Assembly (NCBI RefSeq): GCF_900091495.1
Contig: NZ_LT607413.1
Span: 1,674,001-1,738,000 of the forward strand
DNA length: 64,000 nucleotides
From: Micromonospora echinospora
Lineage (GTDB): Bacteria; Actinomycetota; Actinomycetes; Mycobacteriales; Micromonosporaceae
Direction: 5' to 3'
Every line of letters starts with the position of its first letter. Position 1 is the first letter of the stretch. Below are positions 41,161 to 51,125 of the stretch, piece after piece. Position numbers and translations under genes: made by a program. Under the pieces are notes generated by a model, which was given only the letters and a program-made list of their open reading frames with translations, made no database searches and was not told the origin of the DNA.

Positions 41161-42405
41161 TCAGCCCTTCCACAGGGCGAGCATCATCGCCTCCACGGCG
41201 ATCTTCGGCTTGACGTTGGCCTCGATCGCGACGCGGCACTCCAGCACCGCCTCCAGCCGGCGCAGCGCCCCCTCGGCGTCCCACTTCTCCGCGCCGGCAC
41301 GGGCCATCGCCACGGTGTCGGTGTGCACCGGCGCGACCGGGGCCCGCAGCGCGGTGACCAGGGCGTCCCGGTAGAACCCGGCCAGGTCGACCAGGGCCCG
41401 GTCCAACGCGTCCCGCTGCGCCCGGGTGGCCCGGGACTTCTGCCGCTTCTCCAGGTCCTTGATCTGCCCGGCGGCCCCCCGCATCGCCCCGGCGGCGCCC
41501 CGGCCGGTGCCGCCTGCGCCGAGCGCGGTCTGCAACGCGGCCTTCTCGGCGGCGTCGGTCTCCGCGACGGCCGCAGCGGCCTCCGCCTCGGCGGCCTCGA
41601 TCAGCGCGGACGCCGCGTCGAAGGCGGCCCCGACCCCGGTCAGCCGGCGCGGCACGGCCAGCACGGCATCCCGCCGGGCGCGGGCCTCCGCGTCTCCGGC
41701 CAGCCGGCGGGCCCGGCCCACGTGGCCCTGGGCGGCGGACGCCGCCCACTCGGCCACGTCGGGGGCGATCCCGTCCCGGCGGACCAGCACCTCGGCCACC
41801 GCACCGGGCGGCGGCTGCCGCAGCGGTACGACCCGGCAGCGCGACCGGATGGTCACCGAGATGTCGTCCGGGTGGGTGGACGGGGCGCAGAGCAGGAAGA
41901 CCGTACGCGGGGGCGGCTCCTCGATCGCCTTGAGCAGCGCGTTGCCGGCCGCCTCGGTGAGCCGGTCGGCGTCGGAGATGATCACGACCTGCCACCGCCC
42001 ACCGGACGGGGTGCTCGCCGCCCGCAGCACCAGGGCGCGCATCTCGTTCACGCCGATGGAGAGCCCCTCGGGCACGACCAGCCGGACGTCGGCGTGGGTA
42101 CCGGCCCTGGTGGTGTGGCAGCCGGCGCAGCTGCCGCAGCCGGTGCCGTCCACGCACTGGAGGGCGGCGGCGAAGGCGCGGGCGGCCTCCGAACGCCCGG
42201 AACCGGGCGGGCCGGTGAAGATCCAGGCGTGGGTCATCCCCGCACCCGGATCCGGTCCCGTCCCGCCGTCACCGTCCGGCCCGGTCCCGCCGGTCGGGTC
42301 GGGGTGGGCGCCGGCGGCACGCAGCACGGCGGCGGCCGCGGCGGCCCGGCGCAGCGTGTCGACCGCCTCGTCCTGCCCGACCAGTTCGGCGAAGACCTCC
42401 GACAT
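41161..42405 (-). CDS. holB: DNA polymerase III subunit delta'
   Basis: A 414-residue clamp-loader subunit: Walker A-like GPPGSGRSEAA, zinc-binding CGSCAGCH, DADRLTEAAGNALLKAIEEP and the sensor SRCRVV. ATG at 42405 overlaps the stop of the thymidylate kinase fusion by one base. It loads the beta clamp in replication. Tau and delta are encoded elsewhere. Confidence 0.95.
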   Translation of the reverse strand: MSEVFAELVGQDEAVDTLRRAAAAAAVLRAAGAHPDPTGGTGPDGDGGTGPDPGAGMTHAWIFTGPPGSGRSEAARAFAAALQCVDGTGCGSCAGCHTTRAGTHADVRLVVPEGLSIGVNEMRALVLRAASTPSGGRWQVVIISDADRLTEAAGNALLKAIEEPPPRTVFLLCAPSTHPDDISVTIRSRCRVVPLRQPPPGAVAEVLVRRDGIAPDVAEWAASAAQGHVGRARRLAGDAEARARRDAVLAVPRRLTGVGAAFDAASALIEAAEAEAAAAVAETDAAEKAALQTALGAGGTGRGAAGAMRGAAGQIKDLEKRQKSRATRAQRDALDRALVDLAGFYRDALVTALRAPVAPVHTDTVAMARAGAEKWDAEGALRRLEAVLECRVAIEANVKPKIAVEAMMLALWKG

Positions 42406-44636
42406 CAGCGGCGTTGCTCCATCGTCACCAGCTCCTCGTCGGATAACTCCGGCTGCGTCGTGGTGTCCGGCTGCTTCGCCGGAGCCGGGTGCACGATCGC
42501 GGACGGGTCGACCAGCATCTCCTTGACCCGGGCGGCCACCTGGGCGGCGATCTCCTCGGCCGGACGGGACGCGTCGAGCACCAGGTAGCGCTTCGGGTCG
42601 GCGGCGGCGAGATCGAGGAAGGCGTACCGGACCCGCTCGTGGAAGGCGAGCGACTCGGCCTCGACGTGGTCGGCCTCCCCACCCCGGGCCGCGACCCGGG
42701 CCAGGCCGGTGCGCGGGTCGACGTCGAGCAGCACCACCAGGTCGGGCTTGAGACCGCCGGTGGCCCAGGAGGAGAGCCAGGAGACCTCGTCGACCGGCAG
42801 CGTCCGCCCGGCCCCCTGGTACGCCAGGGAGGAGTCGACGTACCGGTCGCTGACCACCACCGCGCCCCGGACCAGCGCGGGCCGGACCACGGTGGCCACG
42901 TGGTGCGCCCGGTCGGCGGCGTAGAGCAGCGCCTCGGCGCGCGGCGACGGGGTGTCCGAGCCGGGGGCACCGAGCAGCAGCGTGCGGATCCGCTGACCGA
43001 CCGGGGTGGCCCCGGGCTCCCGGGTGACCACCACCTCGTGCCCCTGCCCCCCGAGGGTCTCGGCGATCCGGGTGACCTGGGTGGACTTGCCGGCCCCCTC
43101 GCCGCCCTCGAAGACCACGAAGAGACCGGCGGAGACGAAGGGCTCGGCGGGGGTGAGCGGACGACCCCGCATCGAGCCCCACAGGTCAGCCAGGACCGGG
43201 ACGCCCTTCTTGTCGTCCATCTGCCGGAAGGCGCTGATCCCGGCGAAGATGCCGGCCAGGCCAGCGGCGAGCAGCAGCAGCCGGGTGGAGGAGATCGAGA
43301 TGCCGAGGTCGGCGATGCGCAGTTCCCGGGAGCCGCCGACGCCGACCAGGAGGCTGCTCAGCGCGATCGCGAAGATCAGCACCAGCCGGGTGCCGATCTG
43401 CACCACGGCGAAGACCCGGCCCCGGACCTCGTCGGCGATCTCCCCGCCGAGCAGGGTGGTGCCGGCGAGGAAGGCCATGCCCGCGCCCGCGCCGACCAGG
43501 ATCGCCCCGAGCATCGCCATGGAGAGGTGGATGGCGAAGGCGAGCGCCAGCACGGACGCGCTGGCCAACACGATGCTCATGCCGAACCAGCGACGGCGGG
43601 AGAGGTCCCGGACGATCATCGGGCCGAGCCCGATACCGATCGCCAGACCGATGAAGATCGCACCGAAGAGGAGGTAGAAGGCGGCGTCGCCGGCCCCGAG
43701 CGAGGCGGCGAAGAAACGGGCGGTGCCGATCACGATGCCGCCACCGGCGAACGCGCCGAAGATGCCCAGCACCAGCCCCCGCACCAGCGGCGTGTGGCCG
43801 ATGAACCGCCAGCCCTCCTTGAACTGGCGGAGCATGCTCTGCTCGGCGCGGGACTCCCGCTCGTCCTTGCCCTGGCTGATCTCCTTGATGCCGAAGGCCA
43901 CCACCAGCGCGGTGGCCAGCCGGGAGAAGGCGTTGAACCAGAGCGCGAGCTGTGCGGGCTCGGCCCAGTCGGGCATCTCACCACCGGTGGCGGCCCGGAC
44001 GCTGGCGTCCAGCCCGGCGATGCTCAACGCGGCCAGGACGGGGGTGAGGCCGTACGTGCTGATCAGGCTGAGCTGGTTGGCCATCTCCAGCCGGGCGCGC
44101 GGGATGAGGTTCGGGACCGCCGCTTCCTTGGCCGGGAGCCACATCAGGGTGATCGTCTCGATCAGGAACGTCGCCACCGTGGCCCAGCCGACCACCACTC
44201 CGCCGCTGGCGCCGAGGAGCGCGACCAACGGGATGGAGGCGAACAGCAGGAAGCGGAGCACGTCGCAGATGACCATCGTCCAGCGCCGGTCGAACCGGTC
44301 GGCGAAGACCCCGGCGAGCGGGCCGAGCACCAGCGCGGGCAGCAGCCGGATCGCGATGACGGTGCCGAACGCGGCGCCCTTGGCGGTGCTTCCCTCGACC
44401 TGGTCGGCGGCGAAGATGGAGGTGGCGAGCAGGCCGAGCCAGTCTCCGTAGGAGGCGGCGCTGAGCACGATCCACAGCCGGCGGAACGGCCGGATGCGCA
44501 GCACGGAGCGGAGTGCGGCGTAGCCCGTCCGGTCGACCTGGTTCGACGACGACACGCCGGCCGACTCGCCGTTCTTCTGGCTTTCGATGGCCGTACCTCC
44601 AGTGGCGGCCCATCCCTGGGCGTCTCCCGGTGTCAC
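42405..44636 (-). CDS. tmk: MFS transporter-thymidylate kinase fusion
   Basis: A 743-residue fusion. Residues about 45-485 form an MFS-like transporter of 10-12 helices (LAGVFADRFDRRWTMVICDV). Residues about 503-720 form dTMP kinase with P-loop FEGGEGAGKST, the DRYVDSSLAYQG (DR-Y/H motif) and REPGATP substrate loop. Such fusions occur in several actinobacteria, with S. coelicolor SCO3542 as an example from memory. The start at GTG 44636 is uncertain; GTG codons further in (VSSSNQ) are alternatives. The next gene, holB, is coupled. Confidence 0.9.
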   Translation of the reverse strand: MTPGDAQGWAATGGTAIESQKNGESAGVSSSNQVDRTGYAALRSVLRIRPFRRLWIVLSAASYGDWLGLLATSIFAADQVEGSTAKGAAFGTVIAIRLLPALVLGPLAGVFADRFDRRWTMVICDVLRFLLFASIPLVALLGASGGVVVGWATVATFLIETITLMWLPAKEAAVPNLIPRARLEMANQLSLISTYGLTPVLAALSIAGLDASVRAATGGEMPDWAEPAQLALWFNAFSRLATALVVAFGIKEISQGKDERESRAEQSMLRQFKEGWRFIGHTPLVRGLVLGIFGAFAGGGIVIGTARFFAASLGAGDAAFYLLFGAIFIGLAIGIGLGPMIVRDLSRRRWFGMSIVLASASVLALAFAIHLSMAMLGAILVGAGAGMAFLAGTTLLGGEIADEVRGRVFAVVQIGTRLVLIFAIALSSLLVGVGGSRELRIADLGISISSTRLLLLAAGLAGIFAGISAFRQMDDKKGVPVLADLWGSMRGRPLTPAEPFVSAGLFVVFEGGEGAGKSTQVTRIAETLGGQGHEVVVTREPGATPVGQRIRTLLLGAPGSDTPSPRAEALLYAADRAHHVATVVRPALVRGAVVVSDRYVDSSLAYQGAGRTLPVDEVSWLSSWATGGLKPDLVVLLDVDPRTGLARVAARGGEADHVEAESLAFHERVRYAFLDLAAADPKRYLVLDASRPAEEIAAQVAARVKEMLVDPSAIVHPAPAKQPDTTTQPELSDEELVTMEQRR

Positions 44637-44777
44637 ACTCTAGTCGCGGTGGGCAGTCATCCCGCTGAAGTGACATCCTGCTGCTCGCGAGCCTAGGGCC
44701 TCGGCGCACACGATCACCGACCCCGGTCGGACGCGAGGGTGTTTCGCATTACCCGTTCCCACAGTTAGCGTGCTCAC

Positions 44778-45986
44778 GTGGCCATCGAACGCGACCTGCT
44801 CCGCGACCGCCTCGACCGGGCGACCGCCCACCTCGACCCGCCGTTCGCCGTGGTCGACCTGGCTGCCCTCGACACCAACGCCGCCGCGCTGGTCGACCTG
44901 GCCGCCGGCAAGCCGGTCCGGGTGGCCAGCAAGTCGGTCCGCAGCCACGACCTGCTCACCCGGGTCCTGCGCCGGCCCGGCTGGCGGGGCGTGCTCGCCT
45001 TCACCCTGCCCGAGGCGATCCGGCTGGTCCGGGCCGAGGTCAGCGACGACGTGGTGGTCGCCTACCCGACCGCCGACCGGGCCGCCCTGGCCGAGCTGGC
45101 CGGCGACCCGGAACTCGCCGCGGCGGTGACCCTGATGGTGGACGACCCGGCACAACTCGACCTCGTCGACGCGGTACGCGCCCCGGGGCAGCGCCCCGAC
45201 CTGCGGGTCTGCCTAGACCTGGACGCCTCGTGGCGACCGTTGCGCGGACGGGTGCACGTCGGGGTGCGCCGCTCGCCGGTGCACAGCGCGACGGCCGCCG
45301 GCGCGTTCGCCGCCACCGTCACCGGGCGACGCGGCTTCCGGCTGGTCGGGGTGATGGCGTACGAGGCACAGATCGCCGGGCTGGGCGACGCCCCGCCGGG
45401 GCAGGCGCTGCGGGGCACCGCGATCCGGGCGGTGCAGCGCCGGTCGTACCGGGAGCTGCTGGCCCGCCGCGGCGCGGCGGTGAACGCCGTACGGCAACAC
45501 GCCGACTTGGAGTTCGTCAACGGTGGCGGCACCGGCAGCCTCGCCGCGACCAGCGCCGACCCGGCGGTCACCGAGGTCACCGCCGGATCCGGGCTGTACG
45601 GGCCGACGCTCTTCGACGCGTACCGCGCCTGGCGGCCCACCCCGGCGGCGTTCTTCGCCTGCGCGGTGGTCCGCCGCCCCGCCCCCGGGGTGGCCACGGT
45701 GCTCGGCGGCGGGTGGGTGGCCTCCGGTCCCGCCGAGCGCAGCCGCCTCCCCCAACCCTGGTTGCCGGCCGGGTTGCGGCTGGTCGGCACCGAGGGCGCG
45801 GGCGAGGTGCAGACCCCGCTGACCGGCGCGGCGGCCGACCGGCTCCGGGTGGGTGACCGGGTCTGGTTCCGCCACGCCAAGGCCGGCGAGGTCTGCGAAC
45901 GGGTGAACGAGCTGCACCTGGTGGACGGGGACACCGTGGTCGAGGCCGTCCCCACCTACCGGGGTGCGGGATGGGCGTTCCTGTGA
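44778..45986 (+). CDS. Alanine racemase-fold PLP enzyme (D-threonine aldolase/D-amino acid type)
   Basis: A 402-residue fold-type III PLP enzyme: PFAVVDLAALDTNAAALVDL with AGKPVRVASKSVR (the PLP lysine), VCLDLDAS, and a C-terminal beta domain with VWFRHAKAGEVCERVNELHL, where His and Cys residues bind the divalent metal in D-threonine aldolase/D-serine dehydratase relatives. Substrate cannot be told. GTG start. Confidence 0.85.
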   Translation: MAIERDLLRDRLDRATAHLDPPFAVVDLAALDTNAAALVDLAAGKPVRVASKSVRSHDLLTRVLRRPGWRGVLAFTLPEAIRLVRAEVSDDVVVAYPTADRAALAELAGDPELAAAVTLMVDDPAQLDLVDAVRAPGQRPDLRVCLDLDASWRPLRGRVHVGVRRSPVHSATAAGAFAATVTGRRGFRLVGVMAYEAQIAGLGDAPPGQALRGTAIRAVQRRSYRELLARRGAAVNAVRQHADLEFVNGGGTGSLAATSADPAVTEVTAGSGLYGPTLFDAYRAWRPTPAAFFACAVVRRPAPGVATVLGGGWVASGPAERSRLPQPWLPAGLRLVGTEGAGEVQTPLTGAAADRLRVGDRVWFRHAKAGEVCERVNELHLVDGDTVVEAVPTYRGAGWAFL

Positions 45987-45997
45987 CCGGGCGGACG

Positions 45998-46735
45998 TCA
46001 CCCGGCGTCGGCGGTCACCGCGGCGGCCGGGGAGCCGGTCGGCTCGTCGCCGTCCGTCCCGGCGCTGCCGTTCCCCTCCGCGCCGCCCACCTCGCCGGCC
46101 CCCTCGGGGGCCTTGACCTGGCGGTGCAGGTACTCCCGGATCAGCGCCTTCGCCTCGTCCAGCACCCGCTCGTCCCCTTCCGGCTGACGGCGGAACGCAA
46201 GCTTGATCAACGAGTCGGCCGCCTCGACGGCGATCTCCAGGATGAAGCGGAGTCGGGGCCCGTCGGTCAGGCCGAACCGCTCGGTCAGCACCCGGGCCAA
46301 CTGGTCGGCGATCACGCCGTTGTTGTCCCGTTGCTCGTCGAGCAGGTGCAGGTCGACCACGTCGCCGAAGTGCAGGGTACGGAAACCGGGAACGGTGCGG
46401 TGCATGGTGATGTACTCGTCGATCGCCGCGTCGACACCGTCCCACCAGTCGGTCAGGTCGTCCGAGGCGAACCGCGCGTCGAGCCGCTGGAGATAGGACT
46501 CCATCGTGCGCAGGGTCAACGCCTGCACGATCGCCCGCTTGTCCGGGAAGAACTGGTAGACCGACCCGATCGCGACCTCGGCCCGTTCGGCGAGGAGCGT
46601 GGTGGTCAACCCTTCGTACCCCACCTCGTCGACGAGCTCGGCGCAGGCGTCCAGCATCCGCTGAACCCGCGCGACACTTCGCCCCTGCACCGGTACCCGA
46701 CGCAGCGGACCGGTCGTGGCGGCTGGTGTGGACAC
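45998..46735 (-). CDS. TetR family transcriptional regulator
   Basis: A 245-residue regulator. N-terminal HTH (RVQRMLDACAELVDEVGYEG; TTTLLAERAEVAIGSVYQFF; PDKRAIVQAL) and a ligand-binding C-terminal domain, followed by an acidic disordered tail (about 210-245). The GTG at 46735 is 140 bp from the divergent FAD oxidase gene, its probable target. Confidence 0.9.
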   Translation of the reverse strand: MSTPAATTGPLRRVPVQGRSVARVQRMLDACAELVDEVGYEGLTTTLLAERAEVAIGSVYQFFPDKRAIVQALTLRTMESYLQRLDARFASDDLTDWWDGVDAAIDEYITMHRTVPGFRTLHFGDVVDLHLLDEQRDNNGVIADQLARVLTERFGLTDGPRLRFILEIAVEAADSLIKLAFRRQPEGDERVLDEAKALIREYLHRQVKAPEGAGEVGGAEGNGSAGTDGDEPTGSPAAAVTADAG

Positions 46736-46874
46736 TCGACGCCACCCCCCTTCGACGGATGAACATTTCTGCACGTCACGGAAGCGTGACGCTACCGGTA
46801 CTAACGAGCCGGCCGGCAATGTGGTGTTTACCAGGCACAACGTTCTGATGGTTCCCTGGCGCACGGAGGCGCAC

Positions 46875-48191
46875 ATGACGCGGACGATTCCTGCCGGCAC
46901 CGCCTGGACGAACTGGGCGGGTAACCAGCGCAGCGTCGCCGGGGCAGTGCCCCGACCACGCGACACCGGCGAGGTCGCCGAGGCGGTACGGGCCGCCGCC
47001 GAGGCGGGCGCACGGATCAGGCCGGTGGGCAGCGGCCACTCCTTCACCGCCATCGCCGCCACCGACGGTCACCGGCTGGAACTGGCCGACCTGACCGAGC
47101 CGGTCCGGGTGGACCGGGAGCGTCGGCTGGTCAGCGTACCCGCCGGGATGACCCTGCGGACGCTCAACGACCTGCTCGCCGGGCACGGCCTGGCCATGCC
47201 CAACCTGGGCGACATCGACGCGCAGACCATCGCCGGGGCGATCTCCACCGGCACCCACGGCACCGGCGCGCGACTCGGTTGCCTGGCCACCGCCGTCGAG
47301 GCGCTGACCCTGGTCACCGGCACCGGGGAGGTGCTGCGCTGCTCCGCCGACACGCACCCCGAGGTCTTCGCCGCCGCCCGGGTCGGCCTCGGCGCGCTCG
47401 GCGTGCTGACCGAGGTGACGTTGCGCTGCGTGGACGCCTTCACGCTGCTCGCCCACGAACGCCCGGCGCGGCTGGCCGACGTGCTGACCGACCTGCCCGC
47501 TCTGGTCGACGGGCACGACCACGTCGAGTTCTACTGGTTCCCGTACACCGACCGGGTGCAGGTCAAGACCAACGACCGGGTGGCCGTCGACGACCGGCCG
47601 CTGCCGGGGTGGCGGGGCTGGCTGGACGACGAGTTCCTGGCGAACACCGTCTTCGAGCGGGCCTGCCGGCTGGGCCGGGCGTCGCCCCGACTGGTGCCGA
47701 CGATCAGCGCGGTCAGCGCGCGGGCACTGACCGAACGGCGGTACACCGGCCGGTCCGACCGGATCTTCTGCACCCCGCGCCGGGTCCGCTTCGTGGAGAT
47801 GGAGTACGCCCTGCCCCGCGCCGCGCTGGGCGAGGCGCTCGACGCGCTGCGCCGGATCGTCGACGGGCTGCCGTTCCCGGTACTTTTCCCGGCCGAGGTG
47901 CGGTTCACCGCGCCGGACGACATCTGGCTGTCCCACGGGTACGGGCGGGAGTCCGCGTACATCGCCGTGCACCAGTACGTCGGCATGCCGTACGAGCCGT
48001 ACTTCCGGGCGTTCGAGGAGGTGGCCCGGGGCCTGGCCGGACGTCCACACTGGGGCAAACTGCACTACCGCGACGCCGGGTCGCTCGCCCCCGCCTACCC
48101 GCGCTTCGCGGACTTCCAGGCCCTCCGGGACACCCTCGACCCCGCCCGCGTCTTCACCAACCCCTACCTGACCCGCGTCCTCGGCTCCTGA
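46875..48191 (+). CDS. FAD-linked sugar-1,4-lactone oxidase
   Basis: A 438-residue oxidase of the L-gulono/D-arabinono-lactone oxidase group: RPVGSGHSFTAIAATDGHRL, with the His used for covalent FAD linkage, GDIDAQTIAGAISTGTHGTG, and the C-terminal EMEYALPRA and HWGKLHYRDAG typical of the ALO domain. ATG at 46875 has ACGGAGG upstream. A TetR gene is divergent. Confidence 0.9.
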   Translation: MTRTIPAGTAWTNWAGNQRSVAGAVPRPRDTGEVAEAVRAAAEAGARIRPVGSGHSFTAIAATDGHRLELADLTEPVRVDRERRLVSVPAGMTLRTLNDLLAGHGLAMPNLGDIDAQTIAGAISTGTHGTGARLGCLATAVEALTLVTGTGEVLRCSADTHPEVFAAARVGLGALGVLTEVTLRCVDAFTLLAHERPARLADVLTDLPALVDGHDHVEFYWFPYTDRVQVKTNDRVAVDDRPLPGWRGWLDDEFLANTVFERACRLGRASPRLVPTISAVSARALTERRYTGRSDRIFCTPRRVRFVEMEYALPRAALGEALDALRRIVDGLPFPVLFPAEVRFTAPDDIWLSHGYGRESAYIAVHQYVGMPYEPYFRAFEEVARGLAGRPHWGKLHYRDAGSLAPAYPRFADFQALRDTLDPARVFTNPYLTRVLGS

Positions 48192-48219
48192 CCGTCCCGG
48201 TGGGGCTCCTGACCAACCC

Positions 48220-48267
48220 GATCGTGGTGGCGAGAGGCCCGCAGAAGGGCCGTTCGCCACCACGATC
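48220..48267. repeat. REP-like palindrome, family 2 copy 2, between convergent genes
   Basis: gatcgtggtggcga (48220-48233) pairs perfectly with 48254-48267, and an inner ggccc/gggcc stem lies between. It shares the outer CGTGGTGG/CCACCACGATC arms with the element at 28445-28486. Position suggests a shared terminator for the oxidase and topA. Confidence 0.8.
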
Positions 48268-48272
48268 CGGCG

Positions 48273-51125
48273 CTACTCCGCTTCCGCCGCCGCCTTGCGG
48301 GGCGTGGCCTTCTTCGCCGGGGCCTTCTTGGCGGCGGTGGCCTTCGCGGCGGACGTGGCCTTCGCCGCGCCGGCCTTGGCGGACGTGCTCTTCGTGGCGG
48401 TGGTCTTCTTGGCCGCCGTGGTCTTCTTCGCCGGGGCCTTCTTCGCCCCGGCGGTTTTCCGCGCGGTCTTCTTCGGCGCCGGCCCCTTCGCCCGCTTCTC
48501 GGCGAGCATCTCGGAGGCTTCCTCGATGCTCAACGCCTCCGGCGTCTGTCCACGTCGCAGGGACGCGTTGGTCTCGCCGTCGGTGACGTACGGGCCGAAC
48601 CGGCCGTCCTTGATCACCAGCGGCTTCTCGGTCAGCGGGTCGACGCCCATCTCGCGCAGCGGCGGCGCGGCGGCCCGCCGCTGGCGGTTCTTGGGGGCGG
48701 CGAGCAGGGCCAACGCCTCGTCCAGCGTGACCGTGAACATCTTCTCCTCGGAGTCCAGCGACCGGAACTCCTCGCCCTGCTTGACGTACGGGCCGTAGCG
48801 GCCGTTGTTGGCGAAGACCTCGACGCCGTCCGGGGCGACGCCGACCAGTCGGGGCAGGCTGAGCAGCTTCAGCGCCTCGTCGAAGGTGAGCGTGTCCGGC
48901 GACTGCGAGCGCAGCAGCGAGGACTTGCGCTCCCCGCTGGCCACGTACGGGCCGAACCGGCCGGACTTCAGCAGGATCGGTTCACCGGTCGCCGGGTCGT
49001 CGCCGAGCTTGCGCTCACCGCCGCCGCCGAGGAACAGCTCGTGCACCTTCTCCGGGGTCAGCTCGTCGGGGGCCAGCCCCTCCGGGATCGGCGCCCGGTC
49101 GCCGGGGGTGCCGCCCTCCTCGCCCTCGGCGTGCGCCACCGGGGCTTCCCCGGGCACCGCCCGCTGGAGGTACGGCCCGTACTTGCCGACCCGGACGACC
49201 ACCTCGCGGCCCTCGTCGTCGGTGAACAACGGGATCGAGTTGACGCTGCGTGCGTCGATCTCGGTGAGGTTCTCGGTGACCAGCTTCTTCAGCCCGCCGG
49301 AACGGGCGATGTCCTGGTCACCGGCACCGTTGGCGCTGCCGAAGTAGAACGCGGTCAGGAAGTCGACGGCGGCGTGGTCGCCACCGGCGATCTCGTCCAG
49401 CTCGTTCTCCATGCTGGCGGTGAAGTCGTAGTCGATGAGGCGCGGGTAGTGCCGCTCCATCAGCCCGATCACCGCGAACGCCAGGAACGACGGGATCATC
49501 GCCTGGCCGCGCTTGACGACGTACCCACGGTCCTGGATGGTCTGCATGATCGACGCGTACGTCGACGGCCGGCCGATGCCCAGCTCCTCCAGGGCCTTGA
49601 CCAGCGACGCCTCGGTGTAGCGCGACGGCGGCTGGGTGTGGTGCTCCTGGGCGGCCAGTTCGTCGGCGGTGAGCGGCTGGCCCTTCACCAGGTTGGGCAG
49701 CCGGCGCTCGGCGTCCTCGGCCTCGGCGTTCTCGTCGTCGCTGGACTCGACGTACGCCCGCAGGAAGCCCGGATCGGTGATGGTCTTGCCGGTGGCGCCG
49801 AAGTCGGCTTCCTCCTGGGCGCTGGAGACCGCGCGGATCCGCACCGAGACGCTGGAGCCGACCGCGTCGGTCATCTGCGAGGCGATGGTGCGCCGCCAGA
49901 TGAGCTCGTAGAGCCGGTACTCCTCGGTGGACAGCTCGTTGCGCACGTCGCCCGGGGTGCGGAAGTTGTCCCCGGCGGGACGGATCGCCTCGTGCGCCTC
50001 CTGCGCGTTCTTCACCTTGCCGGTGTAGCGGCGCGGCTCCGGCGGCACGCTGCGCTCGCCGTACAGCTCGACGATCTGCCGGCGGGCCGCCGCGATGGCG
50101 GTCTCCGACAGGTTCACCGAGTCGGTACGCATGTAGGTGATGTAGCCGTTCTCGTAGAGCCGCTGCGCGGTGCGCATCGTCTGCTGCGACGAGAAGCGCA
50201 GCTTGCGGGCCGCCTCCTGCTGGAGTGTGGAGGTGATGAACGGCGCGTACGGGCGACGGCGGTAGGGCTTCTCCTCGACCCGGGTGACGGCGAACGGCCG
50301 CCCCTGAAGGCGGGCGGCGAGCCCCCGTGCCCCACCGGCGTCGAGATGCACCACGCCCGCGCCCGGCCGGACCCGGCCGGTGGTCGGCTCGAAGTCCTTG
50401 CCACTGGCGATCCGGTCGCCGTTCAGCGCGATCAGGGTGGCGGAGAAGGTGCGCGGCCCCTCGCCCGGCTCGGCCACCGCGAGAGTGGCGAGGATGTCCC
50501 AGTACTCGGCGCTGCGGAAGGCCATCCGCTGCCGCTCGCGCTCCACCACGATCCGGGTGGCCACCGACTGGACCCGGCCCGCCGAGAGCTTCGGCATGAC
50601 CTTCTTCCAGAGCACCGGGGAGACCTCGTAGCCGTAGAGCCGGTCGAGGATCCGCCGGGCCTCCTGGGCGTCGACCAGGGCGCGGTCGATCTCACGCGGG
50701 TTCGCCACCGCCGCCTGGATCGCCGGCTTGGTGATCTCGTGGAAGACCATCCGCTTGACCGGCACCTTGGGCTTGAGCGTCTCCACCAGGTGCCAGGCGA
50801 TGGCCTCGCCCTCGCGGTCCTCGTCGGTGGCGAGGAGGATCTCGTCGACCTCCTTGGCCAGCCGGGTCAGCTTGGTGATCTGCTGCTTACGGTCGGCGGA
50901 GACCACGTAGAGGGCGTGGAAGCCGTTGTCGACGTCCACCCCGAGCCGGGCCCAGGGCTCGCCCTTGTACTTCGCCGGCACGTCGGCGGCGTTGCGTGGC
51001 AGGTCGCGGACATGCCCGAAGCTGGCCTCCACGACGTATCCCGGGCCGAGGTAGCCCGAGATCGTCTTGGCCTTCGCCGGTGACTCGACGATGACCAGAC
51101 GGGTGGTCCTGGCGTTGCTCGGCAC
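48273..51125 (-). CDS. topA: DNA topoisomerase I
   Basis: A 950-residue type IA topoisomerase that relaxes negative supercoils: Toprim LVIVESPAKAKTISGYLG and DEDREGEAIAW, active-site Tyr in GYITYMRTDSVNLS (about 328), and GIGRPSTYASIMQTI. Instead of zinc fingers the C-terminus has repeated GRYGPYV-type domains and ends in a Lys/Ala tail typical of actinobacteria that binds DNA. Confidence 0.97.
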   Translation of the reverse strand: MPSNARTTRLVIVESPAKAKTISGYLGPGYVVEASFGHVRDLPRNAADVPAKYKGEPWARLGVDVDNGFHALYVVSADRKQQITKLTRLAKEVDEILLATDEDREGEAIAWHLVETLKPKVPVKRMVFHEITKPAIQAAVANPREIDRALVDAQEARRILDRLYGYEVSPVLWKKVMPKLSAGRVQSVATRIVVERERQRMAFRSAEYWDILATLAVAEPGEGPRTFSATLIALNGDRIASGKDFEPTTGRVRPGAGVVHLDAGGARGLAARLQGRPFAVTRVEEKPYRRRPYAPFITSTLQQEAARKLRFSSQQTMRTAQRLYENGYITYMRTDSVNLSETAIAAARRQIVELYGERSVPPEPRRYTGKVKNAQEAHEAIRPAGDNFRTPGDVRNELSTEEYRLYELIWRRTIASQMTDAVGSSVSVRIRAVSSAQEEADFGATGKTITDPGFLRAYVESSDDENAEAEDAERRLPNLVKGQPLTADELAAQEHHTQPPSRYTEASLVKALEELGIGRPSTYASIMQTIQDRGYVVKRGQAMIPSFLAFAVIGLMERHYPRLIDYDFTASMENELDEIAGGDHAAVDFLTAFYFGSANGAGDQDIARSGGLKKLVTENLTEIDARSVNSIPLFTDDEGREVVVRVGKYGPYLQRAVPGEAPVAHAEGEEGGTPGDRAPIPEGLAPDELTPEKVHELFLGGGGERKLGDDPATGEPILLKSGRFGPYVASGERKSSLLRSQSPDTLTFDEALKLLSLPRLVGVAPDGVEVFANNGRYGPYVKQGEEFRSLDSEEKMFTVTLDEALALLAAPKNRQRRAAAPPLREMGVDPLTEKPLVIKDGRFGPYVTDGETNASLRRGQTPEALSIEEASEMLAEKRAKGPAPKKTARKTAGAKKAPAKKTTAAKKTTATKSTSAKAGAAKATSAAKATAAKKAPAKKATPRKAAAEAE

